Shown: positions 1 to 6,566 of the stretch, piece by piece
Layout of the letters: every line of letters begins with the position of its first letter
Numbering within the stretch: position 1 is the stretch's first letter
NCBI RefSeq assembly: GCF_002261215.1
Contig: NZ_NEVS01000004.1
Span: 4,030,001-4,094,000 of the forward strand
Direction of reading: 5' to 3'
Source of the DNA: Bordetella genomosp. 11
Lineage (GTDB): Bacteria > Pseudomonadota > Gammaproteobacteria > Burkholderiales > Burkholderiaceae_B
Length of the DNA: 64,000 nucleotides
The notes under the pieces: generated by a model
What the model was told of the DNA's origin: nothing
Seen by the model: the letters and a program-made list of their open reading frames with translations, nothing else
Databases searched by the model: none
Program-made: the position numbers and the translations under genes

Positions 1-2
1 TG

Positions 3-164
3 ACGCCTTTGAACGACGCCCTGGCGACGTTGGCGCACAGCTACGGGGCCGATTTCGCCCTACATCTGCCGGAAACCCCATGGCTGGCCGTGGCCGTGGT
101 GGGGGCTGCCGTGCTGGCGGCGTTGTCCGCGCGCTGGTCAGTCACCCGCAGTACCCGCTTTTAG
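3..164 (+). CDS. ftsX: C-terminal fragment, probable cell-division permease FtsX
   Basis: Only the last 53 residues are in the window; the gene continues to the left. The visible part holds a hydrophobic segment (about residues 28-43 of the fragment) and ends in a short basic tail, [12 protein letters not shown]. FtsX is the membrane partner of the ATPase FtsE and couples septal peptidoglycan hydrolysis to division; its last transmembrane helix is followed by such a basic cytoplasmic tail. The call rests on resemblance of this tail to FtsX proteins as I remember them, so another four-helix permease cannot be excluded. Confidence 0.5.
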   Translation, partial: TPLNDALATLAHSYGADFALHLPETPWLAVAVVGAAVLAALSARWSVTRSTRF

Positions 165-361
165 CCCGCTTAATCGACCAAATCGGGCAGCCGCTTCCGT
201 GGAATAGTGGAACGGTGGCCGGCGTGCCCCCCTGCCGGCCCCCGCGTGGGAGACCCTTCCGTGGCGGATATCTTCACAAAGACAGAAATAAAGCTGAACT
301 TTCAGACAAATTTAGTAATATCGGCACTCCGCCCTATCGCTCTCTAGAAACCTGCCCCGCC

Positions 362-1006
362 ATGTCTGCCCGTGACGCCCGCGCGACGCGCCACTATTTT
401 GATAGTGCCTTCAACTATCAGGCAGTCAAAGTGCTGCCCAATGAGTACTACGTCACAGGCGACGACCTGATGATCACCACCGTGCTCGGATCCTGCGTGG
501 CCGCCTGTATCCGCGACCCGCAAACCGGCGTGGGTGGGATGAACCACTTCATGTTGCCGGAAGGCGACAGCCAGTCGCCCGCCTCGGCCACCATGCGCTA
601 TGGCGCCTTCGCCATGGAAGTATTGATCAACGAAGTCCTGAAGGCGGGCGCCGCGCGCGAGCGGCTGCAGGCCAAGGTCTTTGGCGGCGGCGCGGTGCTG
701 GAGGCGATGCAGCAGATGAACATCGGCGAGCGCAATGGCCAGTTCGTATTGAATTACCTGGCGATGGAAAACATCCCCGTGCTGGCCAAGGACCTGGGCG
801 ATGTCTACGCGCGCCGCATCAGTTTCTTTCCCCACGATGGCCGCGTCATGGTACGCAAGATGACCACCAAGACCCGGGCCACGGAGATCATCGCGAAGCG
901 CGAAGTCGCCGTCGTGCAGACACTGAAGGAAAAAACCGCGGCCAAGCCCCGCCTGGAGCTTTTCAACATGCCCGGCCGCACGGCGCGGCGCGCCGCCACT
1001 CCCTGA
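362..1006 (+). CDS. cheD: Chemoreceptor glutamine deamidase CheD
   Basis: A 214-residue CheD. This family deamidates (and can demethylate) glutamines in methyl-accepting chemotaxis proteins, tuning adaptation. The core motif is visible: [14 protein letters not shown] with the nucleophilic Cys, followed by GGMNHFMLP with the catalytic His. The longer reading frame starts at 80, but the stretch before 362 is low-complexity Gly/Arg and Pro/Arg, and homology begins at [14 protein letters not shown], so I start at the ATG at 362. No strong Shine-Dalgarno precedes it. No other chemotaxis gene lies nearby, so this is an orphan copy outside a che operon. A short basic C-terminal tail after KPRLELF is not part of the core fold. 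Confidence 0.9.
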   Translation: MSARDARATRHYFDSAFNYQAVKVLPNEYYVTGDDLMITTVLGSCVAACIRDPQTGVGGMNHFMLPEGDSQSPASATMRYGAFAMEVLINEVLKAGAARERLQAKVFGGGAVLEAMQQMNIGERNGQFVLNYLAMENIPVLAKDLGDVYARRISFFPHDGRVMVRKMTTKTRATEIIAKREVAVVQTLKEKTAAKPRLELFNMPGRTARRAATP

Positions 1007-1039
1007 AGCGGCGGCCCCGCCGCGGCTATCCTCGGGGCC

Positions 1040-1465
1040 TCAGCTCGCGGCGCCGGACGGCGCCACCGTGCTCCAGTACACCGTGAGGGTGGCATCGTTG
1101 AAGCCCGATTCCGGCGGAGTGCTGCCGCCGGAAGGATAGTTCTTCTCCGCGCCGATATTCACATACTTGCCGTGGCCCATGGTCTGGGTAGGAATCCAGC
1201 TCAGCTGCATCTGCCCCATCTGGCTGTCGTACATCTGCACCTGCACGCTGCGGGTATCCCCGCTTTTGGCGCCTTGCGCAGGGCGAAGCACACTGCCCTG
1301 GATGCCCCCGGGGGCCACCTCTATCTGCTGCGTTTCCTTCCGGTCGATGATGACCTTGACGGTCCGCTTCCACTTTTCCTCGTTATGGACGGAGATGTAC
1401 AGCGGCCTGTCCGCCGGCACGGTGAAATCGCATTCTTTGCCTGGGTTGCTGTTGCTCATTGCCAT
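1040..1465 (-). CDS. Stand-alone LecB-like lectin domain protein
   Basis: 141 residues with no signal peptide. It is clearly paralogous to the C-terminal domains of the two proteins encoded at 2969-4069 and 5126-6190: it shares the CDFTVP start, the NEEKWKRTVKV strand, DSQMGQMQLSW, and the loop NIGAEKNYPSGG...FNDATLTVYW. The pattern resembles the LecB/PA-IIL lectin family (IPxxTxF near the start, a GSExG...DYNDxxVxxxW loop near the end that binds calcium and sugar in LecB). Here the loop has an insertion and only part of the calcium ligands (E, N, D) remain. It lacks the Pro-rich linker and the N-terminal domain. It is the last gene of the minus-strand cassette, 231 bp after the glycosyltransferase. 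Sugar binding is an inference. Confidence 0.6.
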   Translation of the reverse strand: MAMSNSNPGKECDFTVPADRPLYISVHNEEKWKRTVKVIIDRKETQQIEVAPGGIQGSVLRPAQGAKSGDTRSVQVQMYDSQMGQMQLSWIPTQTMGHGKYVNIGAEKNYPSGGSTPPESGFNDATLTVYWSTVAPSGAAS

Positions 1466-1696
1466 ACCTCACGCTTTGACGGAATGCACGCGCGCTACGG
1501 TGATCAGGTTGGCGCGCGCAGGTTGACTGGAACTACACCGATGATGCCAGCCTAACGCCGAACCCCTGGGCGCGACCGCGCGGCACCCGTAACTTCGACG
1601 CACAAAACGTCACCGCGCCGGCATTGCCGATCACGTCTCGCGCGCGTGGTCCGGCGAAGGACGATCAAGCCCCGCACAAACGGCCGGGACGGCGGA

Positions 1697-2788
1697 TCAG
1701 GCATCGGACGCGCGGCGCGGCCAGGCGCGCCAAACATCGTCGTCCTGCGTCGCATCGCCCCGGGGCGGCAAGCGTCCGTCTAGGGTGGCTTCGTGTACCA
1801 GGCGCCGCGCGAAGCATATGCCCGCGTACCGCTCGTAATCGGCAAGGCTGCGGACAGCACCCAGCCCATAGGGGCCAAAATCGATGTCCTCCGCAGGCGT
1901 TCCGTCTATGCCCAAGAGACGCCGCACGCGCAGGCGTGCGCTGTCGTTCCGCTCTGCCCAGGCGCACTCGACCTCGCCCTTGGCTTTAGCCTCTTCCGTA
2001 TGGTCCTGCCAGATGGTCACACGGCCTTCGCACCCATACTGGTGCCAGGAAACCAGGCGATGCGGCGCATAGAAATCATAGCCGCGCGTGTAGGCGCGCG
2101 CCGCGATGGAGATCTCTTCGCCGTAGAAAAACAGCTTGGGATCATGCCGCACCTCCCGCGCGAACGCGCCGTCCGCGAACGCGAAGTGCGCGCTGTAGAA
2201 AGCGACGGGGATGGGACGCGCATGCTCGGATTCGGCGACGTACCTGCCGGAAAGCAGGAGGATGCCGTCGTAGTCGAACTCGCAGAACGTCAATACCGCG
2301 GGAAGCGCTACCCTGCTGTCGGGGTCATTCCGTGCGTCGAAAGCCGGCAGGTAGGTCGTCAACACGGGCTTGGGACTTTCCGTCCGCAGGGATTCCAGCA
2401 TCTCGATCAATATGGCGTCCCAGCGAGGAACGAAGCGATGATGCGAATCCAGCTGCAATGTATATTCTTCGCCGCGGTAGCGTTGCTGGATCAGGTGGCG
2501 CGCCCAGCAGGCGCCTTGCGATTGCAGCTGCGGCACATCGATGAGTTCGATGATGGCGCCTGCGCGCCCCAGCCGGTGTACGGGATGTTCCCCGCCGGCG
2601 TCGATACCGGCACCGACAAATCCGCTGGCGAAGAACGCATCCAGGGTTTCCTCCCTGGCATGCTGCCAGCAGACCACGACACGTAACGTGCCGGGTTGCG
2701 CCGCTTGCTCGATCAAGTCTGCCAGGGTGGGTATCAATTGCGGATCGCGATAGCTCGCGATCTGCACGAAGACCCGCTGCGCGCTCAC
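1697..2788 (-). CDS. Glycosyltransferase, Skp1 hydroxyproline GlcNAc-transferase-like family
   Basis: 363 residues from the GTG at 2788. The family (Pfam GlcNAc, PF11397) includes the Dictyostelium cytoplasmic enzyme that adds GlcNAc to hydroxyproline of Skp1. Visible hallmarks: N-terminal VFVQIASYRDPQLIPTLADL, CWQ at about 40-42, LQLDSHHRF (about 111-119, metal/nucleotide site), FFYGEEISIAARAYTRGYD (about 220-238) and LVSWHQY (about 245-251). No signal peptide or membrane segment, so it should act in the cytoplasm. The start is chosen because the GTG overlaps a relict prolyl-hydroxylase stop as GTGA; the longer ATG frame to 2827 only reads through the relict hydroxylase end. The gene follows lectin 1 and fits as the sugar transferase acting after the hydroxylase at 4317-5063. 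The donor sugar is not known from sequence. Confidence 0.85.
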   Translation of the reverse strand: MSAQRVFVQIASYRDPQLIPTLADLIEQAAQPGTLRVVVCWQHAREETLDAFFASGFVGAGIDAGGEHPVHRLGRAGAIIELIDVPQLQSQGACWARHLIQQRYRGEEYTLQLDSHHRFVPRWDAILIEMLESLRTESPKPVLTTYLPAFDARNDPDSRVALPAVLTFCEFDYDGILLLSGRYVAESEHARPIPVAFYSAHFAFADGAFAREVRHDPKLFFYGEEISIAARAYTRGYDFYAPHRLVSWHQYGCEGRVTIWQDHTEEAKAKGEVECAWAERNDSARLRVRRLLGIDGTPAEDIDFGPYGLGAVRSLADYERYAGICFARRLVHEATLDGRLPPRGDATQDDDVWRAWPRRASDA

Positions 2789-2930
2789 GTGAACGTGCCT
2801 TGCCTCAGCCATTTCGTCGCCAGCCATTTGTCGCCAGCCATTTGTCGCCCGCGATTACCGGCTGGCCGCCACGCACGTTCTTGCGTGTCCCGATGCGGGT
2901 CGGCCATATCGCGCTCGTCCTCCGCAAAGT
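2785..2930 (-). pseudogene. Relict of a prolyl 4-hydroxylase gene
   Basis: This stretch matches both ends of the intact hydroxylase gene (4317-5063) but lacks its middle. From 2785 to about 2909 it aligns with the 3' end of that gene; at about 2910 it jumps to sequence matching the region just before and at its start (5061 onward, CATATCGC...TCCTCCGCAAAGTG). About 640 bp are missing. In addition a 14-bp unit (CGACAAATGGCTGG on the minus strand) is tandemly repeated, which shifts the frame. No functional protein can be made. Its stop codon is still used as the overlap for the GTG start of the glycosyltransferase, showing that hydroxylase and transferase were once adjacent, overlapping genes. 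Confidence 0.85.
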
Positions 2931-2960
2931 GCAGGCCGTAGCCACAAGGCTACGGCCTGC
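2931..2960 (-). terminator. Perfect hairpin after lectin 1
   Basis: A 13-bp perfect inverted repeat, GCAGGCCGTAGCC / GGCTACGGCCTGC with a 4-nt loop, lies a few bases after the stop of lectin-like protein 1. The following transcript sequence has only a short T run (CTTTG), so it may attenuate rather than fully terminate, or protect the lectin mRNA end. The same hairpin occurs after lectin-like protein 2 (5089-5116). Confidence 0.6.
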
Positions 2961-2968
2961 TCAGCTAC

Positions 2969-4069
2969 TTAGCCGGCCGAGCCGGCCGGTTGGCTTACCA
3001 CCCAGGACACCGTGACCACCACGTCGTTGAAGCGGGTTTCCGGCGCGCCATTCCCACCCGACGGATAATCCTTTTCCGCGCCGATGTGGATGGATTCGCT
3101 GTCGCCGACGACCGCGGGCGGTTGCCAGCCCAACATCATCTGGCCCGACTGGCTATCCTCGATCTCGACGCAGATCATGCTCTTGCCTTTCTGGGCGGCG
3201 GTCCCCGGTCCCGAGACAAAGGTCTTAGATCCCGCGCTGTGGCCGACCGGGACGGGAATAGTGGTGGCCTTCCCGTCGATGTACACCGTTACCGTCCGGG
3301 TCCAATTTTCCTCGTTGGTGAATGCAACGGTGAAGTTCGTATGGGCCGGAATATCGAAGCAGCACTTCTTCCCGGTCGTCACCCCGGAGGAAGGAGACGG
3401 CGAGTGCGACGGTGCGGGCGAGGGAGAATGTGACGGTGCCGGCGAAGGAGAATGCGACGGCGAGGGAGAATGTGATGACGAAGCCCGTTGGACGTCGGCG
3501 ATTTTCCACCAAGTGTCGCCGCCTACGCCTGCATTCAAGTGTTGCCGCGTGTAGGCCATATACATCCCGCCCTGGATAACACCGGCGGCGCTCCCTTGGA
3601 TACACAGGAACTCGCCAATGGCATCTTGCGTCCCCAGAGGGACCGGCGTTCCCGCAAGACTGCTGGATAAAGCAACAAAGGCATTCGCCGTGGGGATGAC
3701 CTGCGGTGTGTATCCAAGTGGGATACTCGGCCCGGACACACCGTAGATGACCCATGTCAAGCTCGAATCTTTCGTCGGGCCGGCGCCGGAATGTGCTTGT
3801 GCGTTGGATTCCCTCACGCACTGAAGCTCCTTCCCGGCAACGGATTTCGGCGCGACGCCCACGATCCTGACGGTGTCTCCCACCATCACGTTGCCTGTTT
3901 TCTTGCCGTCCCAGGATTCGAATTTCCAGGTTGCCACCGGACTTGCGGTCGTTACCGCGTTCCCCGTCCCATCGAACGCAAGATATCCGCCGGCAGGTGG
4001 CAGATTGGTAGCCGGCTGATCGCCGAGGCCTTGCAGCTGGAAAGTATCGCCATATTGAAGATCACTCAT
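2969..4069 (-). CDS. Two-domain lectin-like protein 1 with Ser-Pro-Ala-Pro repeat linker
   Basis: 366 residues, no signal peptide or membrane segment. Three parts. Residues 1 to about 195: a beta-rich-looking N-terminal domain (YGDTFQL, GGYLAFDG, ATWKFESWDGKK, VGDTVRIVG), family not recognised; a beta-trefoil is possible. Residues about 197-230: linker of SHSPSPAP octapeptide repeats. Residues about 235-366: a LecB/PA-IIL-like domain beginning CCFDIPAHTNFTVAF and ending with IGAEKDYPSGG...RFNDVVVTVSWVV, followed by a short tail ending in Gly. The linker resembles plant hydroxyproline-rich glycoprotein motifs and is the most likely substrate for the neighbouring prolyl hydroxylase and glycosyltransferase. 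The start has a good Shine-Dalgarno, GGGAG six bases before ATG. The modification and sugar binding are inferred. Confidence 0.7.
   Translation of the reverse strand: MSDLQYGDTFQLQGLGDQPATNLPPAGGYLAFDGTGNAVTTASPVATWKFESWDGKKTGNVMVGDTVRIVGVAPKSVAGKELQCVRESNAQAHSGAGPTKDSSLTWVIYGVSGPSIPLGYTPQVIPTANAFVALSSSLAGTPVPLGTQDAIGEFLCIQGSAAGVIQGGMYMAYTRQHLNAGVGGDTWWKIADVQRASSSHSPSPSHSPSPAPSHSPSPAPSHSPSPSSGVTTGKKCCFDIPAHTNFTVAFTNEENWTRTVTVYIDGKATTIPVPVGHSAGSKTFVSGPGTAAQKGKSMICVEIEDSQSGQMMLGWQPPAVVGDSESIHIGAEKDYPSGGNGAPETRFNDVVVTVSWVVSQPAGSAG
3408..3482 (-). repeat. 24-bp tandem repeats coding the Pro-Ser linker of lectin 1
   Basis: About three imperfect 24-bp units (plus strand GGCGAGTGCGACGGTGCGGGCGAG and variants) encode the octapeptide P-S-H-S-P-S-P-A on the minus strand. 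One unit is shortened, giving SPSPSHSPSP at its N-terminal end. The units differ by silent changes, so the peptide is kept while the DNA drifts. Such arrays can change copy number by slippage, which would alter linker length in frame. Confidence 0.8.
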
Positions 4070-4259
4070 CTTGAGCTCCCGGTCCTGCCATGCAAAATTC
4101 CAAAACCGGAATCGCCTTGGCAGATGAATTTGAGTTGCCCGCAGGAAGATGCGCTTCCCCGGATGCCATTACGTTCATACGCGGAAGAAGCCGCCGCGTG
4201 ACGCTTGCCGCGCCGGCTTAGCCCCTGTCGCGGCCATTGTGCGCACGATGCCGCGCGGC

Positions 4260-4366
4260 ACCTCCGGCATTCGCATCCGCGCCGCCATCCGATCTGCACG
4301 AAGACCCGATGCGCGCTCACGTGAATGTGCCCTGCCTCAGCCATTTCGTCGCCAGCCATTTTTCGC
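4260..4366 (-). pseudogene. Relict 5' end of a second glycosyltransferase gene
   Basis: From about 4366 down to about 4293 the sequence is nearly identical to the start region of the glycosyltransferase gene: it encodes VSAHRVFVQI in the same frame relative to the hydroxylase stop, again through a GTGA overlap. After VFVQI the frame runs into unrelated sequence (GWRRGCECRRC), and the roughly 1 kb rest of the transferase gene is missing. It marks the place where the second cassette copy lost its transferase. The remaining sequence up to the lectin 1 start (4070-4290) holds no gene that I can support. Confidence 0.8.
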
Positions 4367-5063
4367 CGGCGATTACCGGCTGGCCGCCATGCAAGGTCTT
4401 GGTGTCCCGATGCGGGTCGGCGTAGCTGAAGAACAATGCCTGCCCACGCTGTGCGCCCACGGTCACGCCGATCTCTGGAAAAGTGGTACCGCCACCGCAC
4501 GTTGGCTCGTTCAGATACATCAATACACTGGCGAGACGTTGCCCGCCGCGCTGGAGTATCACCGGCGTCCCCCGGGCATCCGGCGGGAAGAAATCGAAAT
4601 GAGGCCGGTATTCCGCGCCGACGCGGTAATGAAGCACCTGCATGCCTTCCCCGCGTTCCACGGGCCAGTTCACCATATGTGCGATGCGCGTCTCGATACG
4701 GCGTACGAGTTCGTTTTCGCCCGGATGGAAGAACATCCCGTCGCTGGTCCGCACGTTGGCGAGCACACTGTCGCCACCGGTTTCGTTATCGACCACGGTG
4801 GATTGCCGCAACCGGGGCCGTGCCGCCTCAATCAGGGCATCGCACTCTTCGTCGGAAAGAAAATCCGCGAACAGAACGATGCGGGGATCGCGCATGGCAA
4901 ACAACACGCGGACTTCACGATCCCCCACGTGGATACGCTGGGGGGAAAGGCCTAGCGCCGGCTCCGGACAACCAGACCACGCCATGGCACCGATACCGTC
5001 CATCACATCGCCACGCACTTCGGCAGCCGCCTCAGCGTTCACCGCGTCCATTCCCCCTCCCAT
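4317..5063 (-). CDS. Prolyl 4-hydroxylase (Fe(II)/2-oxoglutarate dioxygenase)
   Basis: 248 residues. The C-terminal two thirds is a P4Hc dioxygenase domain. The iron triad is visible as H155-F-D157 (EYRPHFDFF) and H225 (TKTLHGG); K235, ten residues after the distal His (GEKWLATKW), is the 2-oxoglutarate-binding lysine position of this family. RTSDGMFFHPGENELV and LHYRVGAEY are typical of the peptidyl-proline branch rather than of AlkB or JBP relatives. There is no signal peptide. Start: the frame is open to a GTG at 5102, but that lies inside the hairpin after lectin 2; I prefer ATG 5063, with GGAGG about 11 bases upstream, or ATG 5051. The gene lies between two lectin genes with Pro-Ser linkers, the probable substrate. 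Some bacterial relatives act on EF-Tu, so substrate identity is inferred. Confidence 0.88.
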   Translation of the reverse strand: MGGGMDAVNAEAAAEVRGDVMDGIGAMAWSGCPEPALGLSPQRIHVGDREVRVLFAMRDPRIVLFADFLSDEECDALIEAARPRLRQSTVVDNETGGDSVLANVRTSDGMFFHPGENELVRRIETRIAHMVNWPVERGEGMQVLHYRVGAEYRPHFDFFPPDARGTPVILQRGGQRLASVLMYLNEPTCGGGTTFPEIGVTVGAQRGQALFFSYADPHRDTKTLHGGQPVIAGEKWLATKWLRQGTFT

Positions 5064-5088
5064 ATCGCACTTGTCCTCCGCAAAGTGC

Positions 5089-5116
5089 CAGGCCGTAGCC
5101 ACGAGGCTACGGCCTG
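5089..5116 (-). terminator. Hairpin between lectin 2 and prolyl hydroxylase
   Basis: A 12-bp inverted repeat (CAGGCCGTAGCC / GGCTACGGCCTG, 4-nt loop) begins about ten bases after the lectin 2 stop and ends about 25 bases before the preferred hydroxylase start. It is the counterpart of the hairpin at 2931-2960. Placed inside the operon, it would lower hydroxylase expression relative to its presumed lectin substrate. Confidence 0.6.
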
Positions 5117-5125
5117 CTCAGCTAC

Positions 5126-6190
5126 TTAGCCGGCCGAGCCGGCCGGTTGGCTTACCACCCAGGACACCGTGACCACCACGTCGTTGAAGCGGGTTTCCGG
5201 CGCGCCATTGCCACCCGACGGATAATCCTTTTCCGCGCCGATGTGAACGGACTTGCTGTCGCCCGCGGTCACGGGCGGTTGCCAGCCCAACAGCATCTGC
5301 CCCGACTGGCTGTCCTCGACCTCGATGCAGACCGTGCTCTTGCCTTTATGGGCGGCGGTCCCCGCGCCTGAGACAAAGCCCTTCGACCCCGTGCTATGGC
5401 CGACCGGCACTGGGATATTGCTGGCCTTCCCGTCGATGTACACCGTTACCGTCCTGGTCCACTTTTCCTCGTTGGTGAAGGCAACAGTGAAGTCTGTATG
5501 GGCCGGAATATCGAAGCAGCACTTCTTCCCGGTCGTTAACGCGGGGGAAGGAGACGGCGAGTGCGATGGCGCGGGCGACGGGGAATGCGACGGCGCGGGC
5601 GACGGGGAATGCGACGGCGCGGCCGCTTTAATGACCTGCCACCATGTGTTCCCGCCCTGAGCGGTATCCAGCGGATAGCGCGTGTAAACCTTCATGATGA
5701 CATTCACGCCGTCATAGGTCGTACCGGGCGGTACCATGCCGGTCGGGTACCACACATTGAGGAAATTGCCGGTGACCGCACCGACCCCCTCCCATCCCAC
5801 TTTGTTGCACAAGACGATATAGGATTCTTCCGGGACGGTACTACCCGGCACAGAACACATGGCGACATACCATATCGTGTCGTCCTCCTTCGACGATAGA
5901 TTGGCGCCGGAAGCCTGTGTGTTGACTGCTGCCCCGCACTTCAGCGCAAGCGCGGACTTGTAAGGAGGATTCGGGCCCGCACTCACAATCCTGACCGCGT
6001 CCCCGACCGACACACCGCCCTTTTTGCCGTCCGCGGATTCCAGTTTCCAGAATGCCAGTGGCGTTGCGGTCGTGATCGCCATCTCACTTCCGTCCAACGC
6101 AAGGTAGCCCCCGTTGGGTGGCGCGGCAAGCGAGACCTCATTGCCGGCACACGCCAACTGGAACGTCTCGCCGTATTGAAGATCAGCCAT
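5126..6190 (-). CDS. Two-domain lectin-like protein 2 with Ser-Pro-Ala-Pro repeat linker
   Basis: 354 residues, paralogue of the protein at 2969-4069 and the first gene of the cassette. Its C-terminal LecB-like domain (about 224-354) and the DNA coding for it are almost identical to the paralogue, while the N-terminal domain (1 to about 188) is strongly diverged: it keeps only YGETFQL, GGYLALDG, FWKLESADGKK, VGDAVRIV and a final NTWWQVI. The linker (about 191-217) has three P-S-H-S-P-S-P-A units. No signal peptide is seen, as is usual for LecB-type lectins. The start ATG follows GGGAG by six bases. The pattern suggests two ligand specificities on a common lectin base; ligand and localisation are unknown. 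Confidence 0.7.
   Translation of the reverse strand: MADLQYGETFQLACAGNEVSLAAPPNGGYLALDGSEMAITTATPLAFWKLESADGKKGGVSVGDAVRIVSAGPNPPYKSALALKCGAAVNTQASGANLSSKEDDTIWYVAMCSVPGSTVPEESYIVLCNKVGWEGVGAVTGNFLNVWYPTGMVPPGTTYDGVNVIMKVYTRYPLDTAQGGNTWWQVIKAAAPSHSPSPAPSHSPSPAPSHSPSPSPALTTGKKCCFDIPAHTDFTVAFTNEEKWTRTVTVYIDGKASNIPVPVGHSTGSKGFVSGAGTAAHKGKSTVCIEVEDSQSGQMLLGWQPPVTAGDSKSVHIGAEKDYPSGGNGAPETRFNDVVVTVSWVVSQPAGSAG
5551..5624 (-). repeat. 24-bp tandem repeats coding the Pro-Ser linker of lectin 2
   Basis: Three consecutive units of about 24 bp (plus strand GGCGACGGGGAATGCGACGGCGCG and variants) encode repeated P-S-H-S-P-S-P-A on the minus strand. Two of the units are identical in DNA, which points to recent unit duplication. 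Confidence 0.8.
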
Positions 6191-6566
6191 CTTTAACTCC
6201 CGGTTCTGTCAGGCGGATTGCAAATCGAACGCCTGGCAAGTGCTGTGAGAACATCCAGAGCAGTAAGCGCCTCTCTGGATCCTGCTTCTGTGATGACAAG
6301 ACAGTAAAGCGCCGTCCATCCAGTCGCAGCCATTGTGGTCACACCACGTACGCGAAGCGAGTCCGCGACCATAATCTTTTGTGTCGGGCATTTGCGCTGT
6401 CGAGCGCAGCCCCACGTCGCGCATGCGGCACGGCGCCGCCCGTCCCGCGCACCGTGCACCGCGAGGGCACCCCGGTTCACATGCCATGCCGCGGCGGCGA
6501 TGCGGGCAAACGGCAAAAAAAACGACGCGCAGGGCGCGTCGCTTGAATCGGGAATAGGGGGAACCG
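6191..6566. promoter_or_regulatory. 376-bp intergenic region upstream of the lectin cassette
   Basis: No gene is supported here. The region must hold the promoter of the minus-strand lectin/hydroxylase/transferase cassette. The first 50-60 bases before the lectin 2 start resemble the sequence before the lectin 1 start (4070-4125), consistent with duplication of the leader together with the gene. It also lies downstream of the oxidoreductase stop (6567, same strand). I could not identify convincing -35/-10 elements. Confidence 0.4.

Noticed and set aside
240..330. Flagellar sigma-28 promoter for cheD
   Set aside because: A TAAA stretch is present, but no GCCGATAA-like -10 at the right distance.
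80..361. N-terminal extension of the cheD reading frame
   Set aside because: The 94 added residues are Gly/Arg- and Pro-rich, overlap the end of the upstream gene and have no relation to CheD.
4066..4500. 144-codon minus-strand frame as a gene
   Set aside because: It is a chimera: the start of the transferase relict running into unrelated sequence and overlapping the hydroxylase end.
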